NCBI GenBank assembly: GCA_022845895.1
Contig: AP025573.1
Coordinates: 1,646,501 to 1,710,500, forward strand
Direction of reading: 5' to 3'
DNA length: 64,000 bases
DNA from: Lachnospiraceae bacterium
Lineage (GTDB): Bacteria > Bacillota > Clostridia > Lachnospirales > Lachnospiraceae
Under the pieces are notes generated by a model. The model worked only from the letters and a program-made list of their open reading frames with translations, was not told the DNA's origin and did no database searches. Both the position numbers and the translations under genes were made by a program. This document shows, in pieces, positions 24,415 through 35,701 of the stretch (position 1 is its first letter; each line of letters opens with the position of its first letter).

Positions 24415-26769
24415 ATGGAACAGCCATTGATTCGAATATCCGTACGCAGGCTTGTGGAGTTCATCCTGCAAAGCGGCGATATAGACAACCGGACGGCCGG
24501 GGCGGACAAAGACGCCATGCTGCTCGGCGGGAAGATACACCGGAAGATACAGCGCCAGATGGGAGCGGATTACCATGCGGAAGTGGCACTTAAGCATGTC
24601 ATCGGCTGCCGGGGGTTCGACCTGCAGATCGAAGGCAGGGCGGACGGCATCATCGATACGCCGGAGGGGACTGTCGTAGATGAGATCAAGGGGGTGTTTA
24701 AGGAGCTGCACCTTCTGGCAGAGCCGGTGGAAGTGCATCTTGCCCAGGCGAAGTGTTATGCATTTATGTATGCAGAGCAGAACGGACTGGACAGGATTGG
24801 CGTCCAGATGACGTACTGCAACATGGAGACAGAAGAGATCAAGCGGTTCCAGTCCGTCTATGGGGCGGAAGAGCTTAAGGACTGGTTCTTTGAAGTGGCA
24901 GGCAGGTATGAGAAATGGGCCAGATATGAGATTACATGGAAGGAAAAGCGCAACACTTCGATCAAAGGAGTGGAATTTCCCTTTGCATACAGGGACGGAC
25001 AGAAGGATCTCGTCTCCTCCGTCTACCGGACGATTCTGAGGAAGAAGAAGCTGTTCATACAGGCGCCCACCGGCGTCGGCAAGACGATGGCATCCGTGTT
25101 TCCCGCTGTGAAGGCGGTAGGGGAGGGGCTTGGGGAGAAGATTTTCTACCTCACGGCCAAGACGATTACAAGGACCGTGGCGCAGCAGGCATTTGAGACG
25201 CTGAAGGAGCAGGCGCTCCGGTTCAAGGTGATTACGCTCACTGCGAAGGAGAAGATCTGCTTCTGCGAGGAGGCCAACTGCAACCCGGATTACTGCCCGT
25301 ATGCAAAAGGGCACTATGACAGGGTGAACGACGCGGTGTATGAGCTTATCACCACCTCCGATGACATGAGCAGGGAAGTGATCGAGGAGCAGGCGCGCAG
25401 ATGGAACGTCTGCCCGTTCGAGATGGGGCTTGACGTGTCGCTCTGGGTAGACGGCGTCATCTGCGACTACAACTATGTATTTGACCCGAATGCACATCTG
25501 AAGCGCTTCTTCGGCGACGGCATGAGCGGCGAGTACCTCTTCCTTATCGACGAGGCCCACAACCTTGTGGAGCGGGGACGGGAGATGTACAGCGCCGCCC
25601 TGTACAAGGAGGATTTCCTGGAGATAAGAAGGCTCGTGAAGCAGGAGGATCCGAAGCTCGCCGGACGGCTGGACGAGTGCAACAAGCAGATGCTCGCCCT
25701 GAAGCGGGAATGTGAGACGTATCAGGTGCTGGACAGCGTATCCCACATCTACCTGAAGCTGATGAACCTCATGGCAGAGCTGGAGCGGTATCTGGAGGAA
25801 TGCACGGAGGAGGAGAAGCGCAAGAAAGTGCTGGACCTATACTTCGACGTGCGCATGTTCCTCGGCATCTATGACAGGCTGGATGAGAATTATCTCATCT
25901 ACTCGGAGCTTGAGGATTCCGGAAGGTTCAAAGTCCGCCTTTTCTGCGTGAACCCGGCGGAGAACCTAAAAGAATTCCTAGAGAAAGGGAACAGTGCCAT
26001 ATTCTTCTCTGCCACGCTTCTGCCGATGCACTATTATAAGGAGCTTTTAAGCACCGAGAAGGACGACTACGCCATCTATGCATTATCACCTTTCGAGGAA
26101 GAGCACCGGCTGCTTCTGCTCGGGACGGACGTGAGCACCAAGTATACGAGGCGGAGCGAGGACATGTACCGGCGTTATGCAGAGTATCTGAAGCAGGTGT
26201 CGGAGACGAAGAAGGGGAACTACATCGCCTTCTTTCCGTCCTATCAGTTTATGGAGCAGGTATATGCACAGTTCCTCTCTTTGACGGAAGACCGTGACGA
26301 TATCGAGTATGTCATGCAGTCGCAATATATGTCAGAGGAGGCAAGGGAGATATTTCTCGAGAATTTTGAGGAGGAGCGGGAGAAGAGCCTCATGGGGTTC
26401 TGCGTCATGGGCGGCATCTTCTCCGAGGGCATCGACCTGGTAGAGGACAAGCTGATCGGCGCGGCCATCATCGGAACCGGGCTTCCACAGGTGTGCCGTG
26501 AGCGGGAGCTTCTGAAGACGTATTTTGACGGGAAAGGATACCGAGGCTTTGATTACGCCTATCTGTACCCGGGTATGAACAAGGTGCTGCAGTCGGCGGG
26601 ACGCGTCATAAGGACGGATGAGGACCGGGGCGTCATCCTCCTGCTGGACGAACGGTTTGGCGACGTAAGGTACCGGGAGATATTTCCCCGGGAGTGGAAG
26701 ACGGCGTGGTACTGCAGCCTCAGGAATGTAAAGGAGCAGATGCACCGTTTCTGGGAACCGGAAGGATGA
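24415..26769 (+). CDS. XPD/DinG-like Fe-S helicase with N-terminal PD-(D/E)XK nuclease domain
   Basis: A 784-residue protein. The N-terminal region up to about residue 180 carries EGRADGIID and VVDEIKG, the D...ExK arrangement of Cas4-like nucleases. The helicase part has Walker A APTGVGKTMA (about 216-225), four cysteines ICFCEEANCNPDYC for an Fe-S cluster, the DEAH box LIDEAHN, and C-terminal motifs including QSAGRVIRTDEDRG. This is a superfamily 2, 5'-3' type DNA repair helicase. It is the third gene of the LexA-controlled operon, 25 nt after the DUF4130 gene. It likely unwinds and processes damaged DNA ends. Confidence 0.9.
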   Translation: MEQPLIRISVRRLVEFILQSGDIDNRTAGADKDAMLLGGKIHRKIQRQMGADYHAEVALKHVIGCRGFDLQIEGRADGIIDTPEGTVVDEIKGVFKELHLLAEPVEVHLAQAKCYAFMYAEQNGLDRIGVQMTYCNMETEEIKRFQSVYGAEELKDWFFEVAGRYEKWARYEITWKEKRNTSIKGVEFPFAYRDGQKDLVSSVYRTILRKKKLFIQAPTGVGKTMASVFPAVKAVGEGLGEKIFYLTAKTITRTVAQQAFETLKEQALRFKVITLTAKEKICFCEEANCNPDYCPYAKGHYDRVNDAVYELITTSDDMSREVIEEQARRWNVCPFEMGLDVSLWVDGVICDYNYVFDPNAHLKRFFGDGMSGEYLFLIDEAHNLVERGREMYSAALYKEDFLEIRRLVKQEDPKLAGRLDECNKQMLALKRECETYQVLDSVSHIYLKLMNLMAELERYLEECTEEEKRKKVLDLYFDVRMFLGIYDRLDENYLIYSELEDSGRFKVRLFCVNPAENLKEFLEKGNSAIFFSATLLPMHYYKELLSTEKDDYAIYALSPFEEEHRLLLLGTDVSTKYTRRSEDMYRRYAEYLKQVSETKKGNYIAFFPSYQFMEQVYAQFLSLTEDRDDIEYVMQSQYMSEEAREIFLENFEEEREKSLMGFCVMGGIFSEGIDLVEDKLIGAAIIGTGLPQVCRERELLKTYFDGKGYRGFDYAYLYPGMNKVLQSAGRVIRTDEDRGVILLLDERFGDVRYREIFPREWKTAWYCSLRNVKEQMHRFWEPEG

Positions 26770-26776
26770 TGCAGCC

Positions 26777-27673
26777 TCACTTGCGTGCGCCGTCCGTCCC
26801 GGTCAGGCAGTGCAGGAATTCTCCCACGGCTTTTGACACCGGCATATGCTCGTTGTATGCCACGGCAAGCTCCCGCTGCGGCAGCTGTTCTTTCGTCTCT
26901 ACGGTGAACAGGCCTGTGGACTTGTGGGGGATGCAGTAGTCCGGGATGAAGGCGATTCCAAGGCCGATGCTTGCCAGGTCGATGAGCAGGTCGTTGCTGC
27001 TCAGCTCGATCTCCGGGACGAGGTCGAGCTGGTGCTGCTGGAACAGGGCGTGGAGGAATTCGCTCGTCGTGCTCTTCTTATCGAGCATGAGGATCGGATA
27101 CTCGAGCAGCTCCCGGAAGGACAGGACCCGGCCCTTCAGGGAAGAGAAGGCTTCATTCGCTATGAAGACGTCCCGGAACGTCTTGATCGTCTTTACCGAG
27201 GCCACGTTGCCGAGATAAGAGTTCGGGTAGTTGACGACAATCAGATCTACCTGGCCGCTCTCCAAAAGCTCCGCACAGCGGATGGAAGTGGCGTTCGTCA
27301 CCTTGATATGTGCGCCCGGGAAGGACTTGTGGAACTGTTCGAGATAGGGGACGAGAAAGTAGCGGCATATCGTGTCGCTGGCGCCGATGCGGATCTGGCC
27401 GCCGTGGGAGGCGGCGTCCATGATCTGGGTCTCTCCCCGCCTGATTAGGTTGATGGCAGGTTCAATGTGGCGCAGCAATATCTCCCCCTCCGGCGTGAGC
27501 CGGACTTTTTTTGTGCTCCTTATGAACAACGTCTCATCCAGCTTCTTCTCCAGAGCCTTGATGGACTGGCTCACCGCGGACTGGGAGATGTAGAGCTGTT
27601 TGGAAGCTTCGGAGAAGCTTAAGCTCACTGCCACATGATAGAACACTTTGTACAGTTCATAATTGATATCCAT
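26777..27673 (-). CDS. LysR-family transcriptional regulator
   Basis: A 298-residue protein. An N-terminal winged helix-turn-helix (LSFSEASKQLYISQSAVSQSIKALE) precedes a periplasmic-binding-type effector domain (about residues 90-290, RIGASDTICRYFLVPYLEQF). It converges on the helicase gene with 7 nt between stops and diverges from the TIGR01906 membrane protein gene. The 97-nt gap holds a direct repeat ATTATAAGTC (27672-27681 and 27703-27712), the first overlapping the start codon, a possible regulator site. Effector and targets unknown. Confidence 0.9.
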   Translation of the reverse strand: MDINYELYKVFYHVAVSLSFSEASKQLYISQSAVSQSIKALEKKLDETLFIRSTKKVRLTPEGEILLRHIEPAINLIRRGETQIMDAASHGGQIRIGASDTICRYFLVPYLEQFHKSFPGAHIKVTNATSIRCAELLESGQVDLIVVNYPNSYLGNVASVKTIKTFRDVFIANEAFSSLKGRVLSFRELLEYPILMLDKKSTTSEFLHALFQQHQLDLVPEIELSSNDLLIDLASIGLGIAFIPDYCIPHKSTGLFTVETKEQLPQRELAVAYNEHMPVSKAVGEFLHCLTGTDGARK

Positions 27674-27769
27674 TATAAGTCCTCCTTATAAATCTGTCCT
27701 TTATTATAAGTCAAAAAAGGATGAATTACAATATGCAGTATGGTAAGATGGAGACGGAGGAGATACGAC

Positions 27770-28489
27770 ATGAAGAAATCACACACTATTATAGCGGTAG
27801 CGGCAATGCTGTTCCTCATCACGGCCATCCTGATTACGAGCTTCCAGCTTGCGGCATACGGGGACCCGGAGTATAAGTTCTATGAGAAGGAGTATGCCAA
27901 ATATAACGTGACAGAAGACCTGGGCATGGAGATGCCGGAAGTCATGGATGTGACGGAGCACATGATGGCTTATCTGATCGGGGAAGAGGAGGAGCTGTCC
28001 GTCATCACGGTTGTGGACGGCAAGAACCAGGACTTTTTCAATGAGCAGGACCGGGCGCATATGGCGGACGTGAAGAACCTCTTTCTCGGAGGGCTTGACG
28101 TGCGGACAGCCTGTCTCGTCATATTCCTGATTCTGATGGCGCTGCTTGCGTTCAGGAAGGCGGATCTGAGAAGGCTCATCCCGAAGGCTTATTCGGCGGG
28201 GCTGGGGCTGTTCCTCGTAATCGTCGTCCTGCTCGGACTTCTGTTCGCGTCCGACTTTACGAAATACTTTACCATATTCCATGAGATATTCTTTACTAAC
28301 GACCTCTGGCTCTTCGACCCGGCCACGGATTATATGATACGGATGCTGCCGGAAGGATTCTTCTATGACATGACCATGCGGATCGGGGCGGTGTTTATCG
28401 GAAGCCTGGCCGCCATCTGGATCGTCTTAAGAGTCTGGCGGACCGTCATGGCAAAGAAGGATGGGAAGAAGGATAAAGATGATAAGTGA
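27770..28489 (+). CDS. TIGR01906 family integral membrane protein
   Basis: A 239-residue protein. ATG at 27770 follows GGAGGAG. There are four membrane segments (about residues 5-27, 112-130, 142-165 and 202-222), with a long extracytoplasmic loop after the first (EYKFYEKEYAKYNVTEDLGM) and a lysine-rich C-terminus (KKDGKKDKDDK). This matches the topology and loop of the TIGR01906 family, of unknown function, common in Firmicutes. Divergent from the LysR gene, which may regulate it. Confidence 0.8.
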   Translation: MKKSHTIIAVAAMLFLITAILITSFQLAAYGDPEYKFYEKEYAKYNVTEDLGMEMPEVMDVTEHMMAYLIGEEEELSVITVVDGKNQDFFNEQDRAHMADVKNLFLGGLDVRTACLVIFLILMALLAFRKADLRRLIPKAYSAGLGLFLVIVVLLGLLFASDFTKYFTIFHEIFFTNDLWLFDPATDYMIRMLPEGFFYDMTMRIGAVFIGSLAAIWIVLRVWRTVMAKKDGKKDKDDK

Positions 28490-28588
28490 CACTTATAAGA
28501 GAGTTAAGTTATATTAATTTCACTAATAATATCAAGTATGTTATGATGGAACAAGATAATCATACAATTCATGAACGGAGGAAGATCA

Positions 28589-31500
28589 ATGAGCAGTGTA
28601 AAACGAGTATATGTAGAGAAGAAGCCGGGCTTTGCCGTACAGGCCAAGGACCTGAAGCATGAGGTGAAGAGCTATCTCGGCATCGGCGGCATAGAGGATG
28701 TGCGCGTGCTGATCCGCTATGACGTAGAGAACATATCGGAAGATATATTTGAGAAGGCTCTAAGCGGAATCTTCTCTGAACCGCCGGTAGATATGCTGTA
28801 CAGGGAAGAGTTCCCGGTGAAGGAAGGCAGCAGGATCTTTTCCGTCGAGTTCCTGCCCGGCCAGTTCGACCAGCGTGCAGACTCGGCCGTGCAATGCGTA
28901 CAATTTATCAAGGCGGACGAGCAGCCGGTCATCCGGACAGCCACGACCTATGTCATAGAGGGAACGATAACAGAGGAGGAGTTCGAGGCGGTCAAGGCGC
29001 ACTGCATCAATCCGGTCGATTCGAGAGAGACGGGGATGGACAAGCCGCAGACGCTCGTGACGGAATTTGAAGAGCCTGAAGATGTCATCGTATTTGACGG
29101 GTTCAAAGAGATGGACGAGGAGAAGCTTGAGGAGTTGTACGGCTCCCTCGGCCTTGCCATGACGTTGAAAGACTTCCGGCATATCCAGAATTATTTTAAG
29201 GCGCAAGAGAGCCGGGACCCGTCCATGACGGAGATCCGCGTGCTTGACACGTACTGGTCCGACCACTGCCGCCACACGACCTTTTCCACCGAGCTTAAGG
29301 ACGTGACGTTCGGAGACGGCGATTACAGGGAGCCGATTGAGAAGACGTACCGACAGTACATCGCGGACCACAGCGAGATATTCAAAGGCCGGGAGGACAA
29401 GTTCGTCTGCCTGATGGACCTGGCGCTCATGGCCATGAGGAAGCTGAAGAAGGAAGGGAAGCTTGAGGACCAGGAAGAGTCGGACGAGATCAACGCATGC
29501 AGCATCGTCGTACCGGTGACGGTAGACGGGGCGGAGGAAGAGTGGCTCGTCAACTTCAAGAATGAGACGCACAACCATCCGACCGAGATAGAGCCTTTCG
29601 GCGGCGCGGCTACCTGCCTCGGCGGTGCAATCCGAGATCCATTGTCCGGGCGTACTTATGTATATCAGGCGATGCGCGTGACAGGGGCGGCAGACCCGAC
29701 CGTGTCCGTGAAAGATACGATGAAAGGGAAGCTGCCCCAGAAGAAGCTCGTGCGGGAGGCGGCCCACGGCTACAGCTCTTACGGCAACCAGATCGGGCTT
29801 GCCACGGGAGCGGTCAAGGAGATATACCATCCGAATTACGTGGCGAAGCGTATGGAGATTGGGGCGGTGCTCGGCGCTGCGCCGAGGCGCGCGGTGATCC
29901 GTGAGACATCCGACCCCGGCGACATCATCATCCTGCTTGGAGGCCGCACGGGCCGGGACGGCTGCGGCGGTGCCACCGGTTCGTCCAAGGTGCACACGGA
30001 AGAGTCGATAGAGACATGCGGCGCGGAAGTACAGAAAGGGAACCCGCCGACGGAACGGAAGATTCAGCGGCTGTTTCGCAGGGAAGAGGTGAGCAGGCTC
30101 ATCAAGAAGTGCAACGACTTTGGTGCAGGCGGCGTGTCTGTCGCAATCGGAGAGCTTGCGGACGGCCTGCGGGTAGACCTTGACAAGGTGCCGAAGAAAT
30201 ATGCCGGCCTGGACGGCACGGAGATCGCCATATCGGAGTCACAGGAGCGTATGGCGGTCGTCGTGGACCCGAAGGATGTGGATGCCTTCCTGGCATATGC
30301 AAAGGAAGAGAACCTGGAGGCCACGAAGGTGGCGGTCGTAACCGAAGAGCCGAGGCTTGTGCTCTCCTGGAGAGGCAGGGAGATCGTGAACCTGTCCCGT
30401 GCGTTCCTTGACACGAACGGCGCCCATCAGGAGACGTCGGTGAGGGTCGATATCCCGAACCGTGCAGATACGATTCTGAGCCGCGAGGAAGTGGCGGATG
30501 TGAGGGCAAAATGGATTGATACGCTCAAAGACCTGAACGTCTGCTCCCAGAAAGGGCTTGTGGAGATGTTCGACGGCTCCATCGGCGCGGCCTCCGTATT
30601 CATGCCTCACGGCGGCAAGTACCAGATGACGGAGACGCAGGCGATGGCTGCCAGGCTTCCGGTGCTTACAGGTGACTGCGATACGGTGACGATGATGAGC
30701 TATGGGTTCGACCCGTATCTGTCCACATGGAGCCCGTACCATGGAGCCATCTATGCGGTGACGGAATCGGTGGCCAAAATCGTGGCAGCAGGCGGGGACT
30801 ACAGTAAGATCCGCTTCACGTTCCAGGAGTATTTCCGTCGAATGACAGAAGACCCGGGAAGATGGAGCCAGCCGTTTGCAGCCCTTCTCGGAGCATACAA
30901 TGCACAGCTTGGATTCGGCCTTCCGTCCATCGGGGGCAAGGACAGCATGTCCGGCACCTTTGAGGACATCGACGTGCCGCCGACTCTCGTGTCCTTTGCG
31001 GTCGACATCGCCACAGAGAAGGATATCATCACGCCGGAGCTTAAAAAGGCGGGCAATAAGCTCGTATGGCTCCGCATAGAGACGGATGCGTATGACGTGC
31101 CGGTCTACAGCCAGGTGATGGAGCAGTACGGCAAGTTTACAGACGACATCCGCAGTGGCAGGATCGTATCCGCCTATGCGCTGGACCGTCATGGCATCGC
31201 GGCCGCGGTGAGCAAGATGGCATTCGGCAACGGAATGGGTGTGAAGATAGAGCACAACGTAGATGCAAGAGACCTGTTCGCCCCTGCGTTTGGAGATATC
31301 GTCGCAGAAGTTCCGGCGGATAAAGTCGGGGAGCTTGGCATCACCTATACCGTCATCGGTGAGGTGACGGACGATGCCGCGCTTTCCTACGGAGATATGA
31401 GCATCGGCCTGTGCGAGGCAGAAGCCGCCTGGACAGAGACGCTGGAGAAGGTGTTCCCGACCAGATCTGAGGCAGAAGGAGGACCGACAGCATTCTTCGT

Positions 31501-32386
31501 GGCCGGCGAAGAGACGGAGGCCGGCCGGCTCGGGGAAGACGGGTGCTTCCATGCCACCGGCGTCCACGTGTGCACGCACAAGATTGCACAGCCTACGGTA
31601 TTTATCCCGGTATTCCCGGGAACGAACTGCGAGTACGACAGCGCGAAGGCGTTCGAGCGCGCGGGAGCGAAAGTCATCACGAAGGTATTCCGTAATATGG
31701 ACGCCGCGGACATCACCGATTCCGTGAGCGTGTTCGAGAAGGCCATCGGACAGTCCCAGATCATCATGTTCCCGGGCGGATTCAGCGCGGGTGACGAACC
31801 GGACGGTTCTGCCAAGTTCTTCGCCACCGCATTCCAGAACGAGAAGATGAAGGAGGCGGTGCAGAAGCTTTTGAATGAGCGGGACGGCCTCGTGCTCGGC
31901 GTCTGTAACGGATTCCAGACGCTTATCAAGCTCGGCCTCGTGCCGGAAGGTGATATCGTCGGACAGAACGCGGATTCTCCGACGCTCACGTACAATACGA
32001 TCGGACGCCACATATCCAAGATGGTCTACACGAAGGTCGTGACAGATAAGTCGCCGTGGCTTGCCAAAGCTGCCCTCGGCGGAGTATACACGAATCCGGC
32101 GTCCCATGGCGAGGGCCGCTTCGTGGCGGATGATGAGACGATTGCCCGTCTGTTTGCAAACGGACAGGTGGCAACCCGGTATTGTGACCCGGACGGCAAT
32201 ATAGGCATGGACGAGGAGTGGAACGTAAACGGCTCCTACTATGCCATCGAAGGTATCACAAGCCCTGACGGACGGGTGCTCGGCAAGATGGCCCACTCCG
32301 AGAGGCGGGGCCGCTCTGTGGCGGTGAATATCTACGGAGAGCAGGATCTGAAGATCTTTGAATCTGGTGTGGAATATTTCAAATAA
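28589..32386 (+). CDS. purL: Phosphoribosylformylglycinamidine synthase, PurL with glutaminase domain
   Basis: A 1265-residue single-chain enzyme of the clostridial clade, making formylglycinamidine ribonucleotide from FGAR, ATP and glutamine in purine synthesis. The synthetase core carries NETHNHPTEIEPFGGAATC and a second half with PSIGGKDSMSGTF. The C-terminal class I glutamine amidotransferase has the nucleophile GVCNGFQ and the His-Glu pair in SHGEGRF. ATG at 28589 has GGAGG 7 nt upstream. It is a single-gene unit with a terminator after it; no other pur gene is adjacent (purA lies at 59 kb). Confidence 0.97.
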   Translation: MSSVKRVYVEKKPGFAVQAKDLKHEVKSYLGIGGIEDVRVLIRYDVENISEDIFEKALSGIFSEPPVDMLYREEFPVKEGSRIFSVEFLPGQFDQRADSAVQCVQFIKADEQPVIRTATTYVIEGTITEEEFEAVKAHCINPVDSRETGMDKPQTLVTEFEEPEDVIVFDGFKEMDEEKLEELYGSLGLAMTLKDFRHIQNYFKAQESRDPSMTEIRVLDTYWSDHCRHTTFSTELKDVTFGDGDYREPIEKTYRQYIADHSEIFKGREDKFVCLMDLALMAMRKLKKEGKLEDQEESDEINACSIVVPVTVDGAEEEWLVNFKNETHNHPTEIEPFGGAATCLGGAIRDPLSGRTYVYQAMRVTGAADPTVSVKDTMKGKLPQKKLVREAAHGYSSYGNQIGLATGAVKEIYHPNYVAKRMEIGAVLGAAPRRAVIRETSDPGDIIILLGGRTGRDGCGGATGSSKVHTEESIETCGAEVQKGNPPTERKIQRLFRREEVSRLIKKCNDFGAGGVSVAIGELADGLRVDLDKVPKKYAGLDGTEIAISESQERMAVVVDPKDVDAFLAYAKEENLEATKVAVVTEEPRLVLSWRGREIVNLSRAFLDTNGAHQETSVRVDIPNRADTILSREEVADVRAKWIDTLKDLNVCSQKGLVEMFDGSIGAASVFMPHGGKYQMTETQAMAARLPVLTGDCDTVTMMSYGFDPYLSTWSPYHGAIYAVTESVAKIVAAGGDYSKIRFTFQEYFRRMTEDPGRWSQPFAALLGAYNAQLGFGLPSIGGKDSMSGTFEDIDVPPTLVSFAVDIATEKDIITPELKKAGNKLVWLRIETDAYDVPVYSQVMEQYGKFTDDIRSGRIVSAYALDRHGIAAAVSKMAFGNGMGVKIEHNVDARDLFAPAFGDIVAEVPADKVGELGITYTVIGEVTDDAALSYGDMSIGLCEAEAAWTETLEKVFPTRSEAEGGPTAFFVAGEETEAGRLGEDGCFHATGVHVCTHKIAQPTVFIPVFPGTNCEYDSAKAFERAGAKVITKVFRNMDAADITDSVSVFEKAIGQSQIIMFPGGFSAGDEPDGSAKFFATAFQNEKMKEAVQKLLNERDGLVLGVCNGFQTLIKLGLVPEGDIVGQNADSPTLTYNTIGRHISKMVYTKVVTDKSPWLAKAALGGVYTNPASHGEGRFVADDETIARLFANGQVATRYCDPDGNIGMDEEWNVNGSYYAIEGITSPDGRVLGKMAHSERRGRSVAVNIYGEQDLKIFESGVEYFK

Positions 32387-32440
32387 CTGTGATAAGCTGA
32401 CTGCAAGACAGGAAATGTATCAAACAGGAATAGCTAGCTG

Positions 32441-32469
32441 CTGCCCGGCGTTGTGCCGGGCAGTTTTTT
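32441..32469 (+). terminator. Terminator of purL
   Basis: A 9-bp GC stem CTGCCCGGC/GCCGGGCAG (32441-32449 and 32455-32463) with a 5-nt loop and six T residues. Confidence 0.95.
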
Positions 32470-32548
32470 GTACCATAGGATGCTTTGTTCTGGAATAGGA
32501 AGGATAGGCGTAAAGTATGAATATACACAGATAAACGGGCCGCGGCCT

Positions 32549-32556
32549 GCTATAAT
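32549..32556 (+). promoter_or_regulatory. Extended -10 promoter of the 445-aa gene
   Basis: TGCTATAAT-type extended -10 (TATAAT at 32551-32556), 51 nt before the ATG. No clear -35 is visible 17 nt upstream. Confidence 0.45.
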
Positions 32557-32606
32557 GGGGCAAACGGGCGGAGACGTTCAATAAAAGAAAGGAAGGTGAT
32601 TCCAGG

Positions 32607-33944
32607 ATGTATACCTATGAAGATAAGAAAAGGCCGCGTACAAAGGTGAAAACGTTTCCGAGCCATCCTCCCGTAATTCAGGGGAAGCTGGCAGGCGGAC
32701 TGATGCAATTAGTGCGTGGGGAGATATTAGCAAAGCTGGAGGAAGATTATACGTATCCTCCGGGAAAGAGAGAATTATACTTAAGTATTATCGAGGCATG
32801 CATTAACGCGCCGGACAAAGAATACGCCGAGTTGAATCAGATTGCGGATGTGCTGCATCTGACTCCTGTTTGCAATTCTGAGGAGCTGGAAAGCATCATC
32901 GAGCCCTTATATGAGAACGAACGGCTGCCAGGGCGCACGGACATTGTCGGCGCAATCCTGGAACATTATTCTAAGCGCTTCAGCTTGAGAAGCATAGACA
33001 GATTAATGGCTCTTTCTGAATTCTCCACAAGACTGCAGAATATTATACATGACAATCTATTCCAGTATTATGAGCGGACGACTGGACGGATGAAAGACAA
33101 TCTGGCCGGGGCACAGGCTGCTTATAGACAAGCAGAGGAGGAGTACCTTAAGCATACTGCGGAACAAGTAATGACAAAGGAACCTTCTTCCACCTCGCCG
33201 GTTTCTTCCCTTGCTCCGCCACCTCCGCCTCTGATGGGGGATTCTAGGCTCGTTGAATTGGGCAATGTAAAGAATAGAGCACGCCTGCAAATAAGAACTT
33301 TGGAAAAAAGTATCCAGGATATCACGGCTGAGAATCAACTGCTGAGACGTATATTTGCTTTCAGACAATTCCGGCAGAATACGGAGATTCCTCCGGCTCT
33401 GGGCATCGGGGCCTTTACCGTGCGACATTACACAACCGTTGAAGAGCCGACCTTCACCTCTATCCGGTCTGCGCTTTCTCTGGGAGTGGCGGAGGCCGGG
33501 AGCATGAAAAAATCTTCCGGACATACGACGGACAGGGACTGGAATACCTTCGGTAATATCGGCAATACATTTTTTCTCTTATTTGTTGGTGGCCATCCCG
33601 TATGCAGGCAGCCTTTCTTAAACGGTACGAAGCATTATGTTGAGTTCCCTCTCGGACATTTTGACAGGATATGGGTCTCCAGCGACTGGCTGGACACGCG
33701 GGCGGTAAAGGGCGATTCCTTCTTTGGCACGGGGCAGCAGATTCATAGGCAGCTCCTGGCGGTGGTGAAGGATTACCTTGACCAGTGGAAGGCGGCTTCT
33801 CCTTCGGCTCCTGACTTCTTACGGCTTACCCCTGCCGCATTTGCGGAAATCCTCGGTAGCTTATATAATAACTTTGAGGTAAAGGTGCCGGGCTGCGTTC
33901 CGATAGGGCAAAACAAGTGGATCCCTTCAGACTTCAGGCGATAG
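32607..33944 (+). CDS. Unrecognised 445-aa protein
   Basis: I do not recognise this protein. It starts MYTYEDKKRPRTKVKTFPSH with AAGGAAGGTG upstream. An N-terminal helical part (to about residue 190) is followed by a proline-rich linker (SSLAPPPPPLMGDSR), a short coiled coil (RTLEKSIQDITAENQLLRR), and a C-terminal globular part with aromatic patches (FFLLFVGGHPVCRQPFLNG). There is no signal peptide or membrane segment. Codon use is more AT-rich than in neighbouring purL and gdhA, which suggests later acquisition. It stands alone between two terminator/promoter boundaries. The 306 nt after it (33945-34250) contain AT-rich DNA and the gdhA promoter only. Confidence 0.75.
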   Translation: MYTYEDKKRPRTKVKTFPSHPPVIQGKLAGGLMQLVRGEILAKLEEDYTYPPGKRELYLSIIEACINAPDKEYAELNQIADVLHLTPVCNSEELESIIEPLYENERLPGRTDIVGAILEHYSKRFSLRSIDRLMALSEFSTRLQNIIHDNLFQYYERTTGRMKDNLAGAQAAYRQAEEEYLKHTAEQVMTKEPSSTSPVSSLAPPPPPLMGDSRLVELGNVKNRARLQIRTLEKSIQDITAENQLLRRIFAFRQFRQNTEIPPALGIGAFTVRHYTTVEEPTFTSIRSALSLGVAEAGSMKKSSGHTTDRDWNTFGNIGNTFFLLFVGGHPVCRQPFLNGTKHYVEFPLGHFDRIWVSSDWLDTRAVKGDSFFGTGQQIHRQLLAVVKDYLDQWKAASPSAPDFLRLTPAAFAEILGSLYNNFEVKVPGCVPIGQNKWIPSDFRR

Positions 33945-34138
33945 CTATAGCGCACGGTCCACGGGAATGTAGCATACGGCTGCGGGGGGACAGGGAGAAA
34001 ACAAGTGCAATATGAAAATGAAAAAGCGGTAAAATGCAAATTATTAGCAAACACCCGTAAAAATTGTATAAAAAAGCGGTGATTTGCAAGAACCAAATGG
34101 AAAAGTTGCAAAAAAGTGGAAAAACCTGAAAAAAATTC

Positions 34139-34167
34139 TTGTCATTTCCATAGGAATACTTTAAGAT
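34139..34167 (+). promoter_or_regulatory. gdhA promoter
   Basis: TTGTCA (34139-34144), 17-nt spacer, TAAGAT (34162-34167). The 120 nt upstream are A-rich with AAAAGTTGCAAAAAAGTGGA-type tracts that may act as an upstream element. Confidence 0.6.
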
Positions 34168-34226
34168 GGTAAATGGACAGAGACGTCAGAGGGATAGTCC
34201 GATACACGATCTGCCCGCCTGATTAA

Positions 34227-35585
<1,359 letters not shown>

Positions 35586-35594
35586 AGGAAGCAT

Positions 35595-35654
35595 GGGGTC
35601 AGGCCCCTATGGAATAAACTTACACATGTTATGATTCCATAGGGGCCTGACCCC
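35595..35654. repeat. 21-bp perfect inverted repeat with GGGGTCAGGCCCC core after gdhA
   Basis: Arms 35595-35615 and 35634-35654 are exact reverse complements around an 18-nt loop. The outer part GGGGTCAGGCCCC is nearly the same as the element at 1179-1216. It lies 10 nt after the gdhA stop and could terminate transcription or protect the mRNA end, but only two T residues follow. REP-like element is the alternative. Confidence 0.85.
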
Positions 35655-35701
35655 TTCCCGGACCCATCAAAAAAATCCATCGTCACCGATGGATTTTCAA
35701 G

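Noticed and set aside
24379..25746. 455-codon frame antisense to the helicase
   Set aside because: The helicase motifs are all on the plus strand; the reverse frame has no start site or domain.
30239..32296. 685-codon frame antisense to purL
   Set aside because: purL is certain on the plus strand; the antisense frame is a by-product of its codon use and matches no family.
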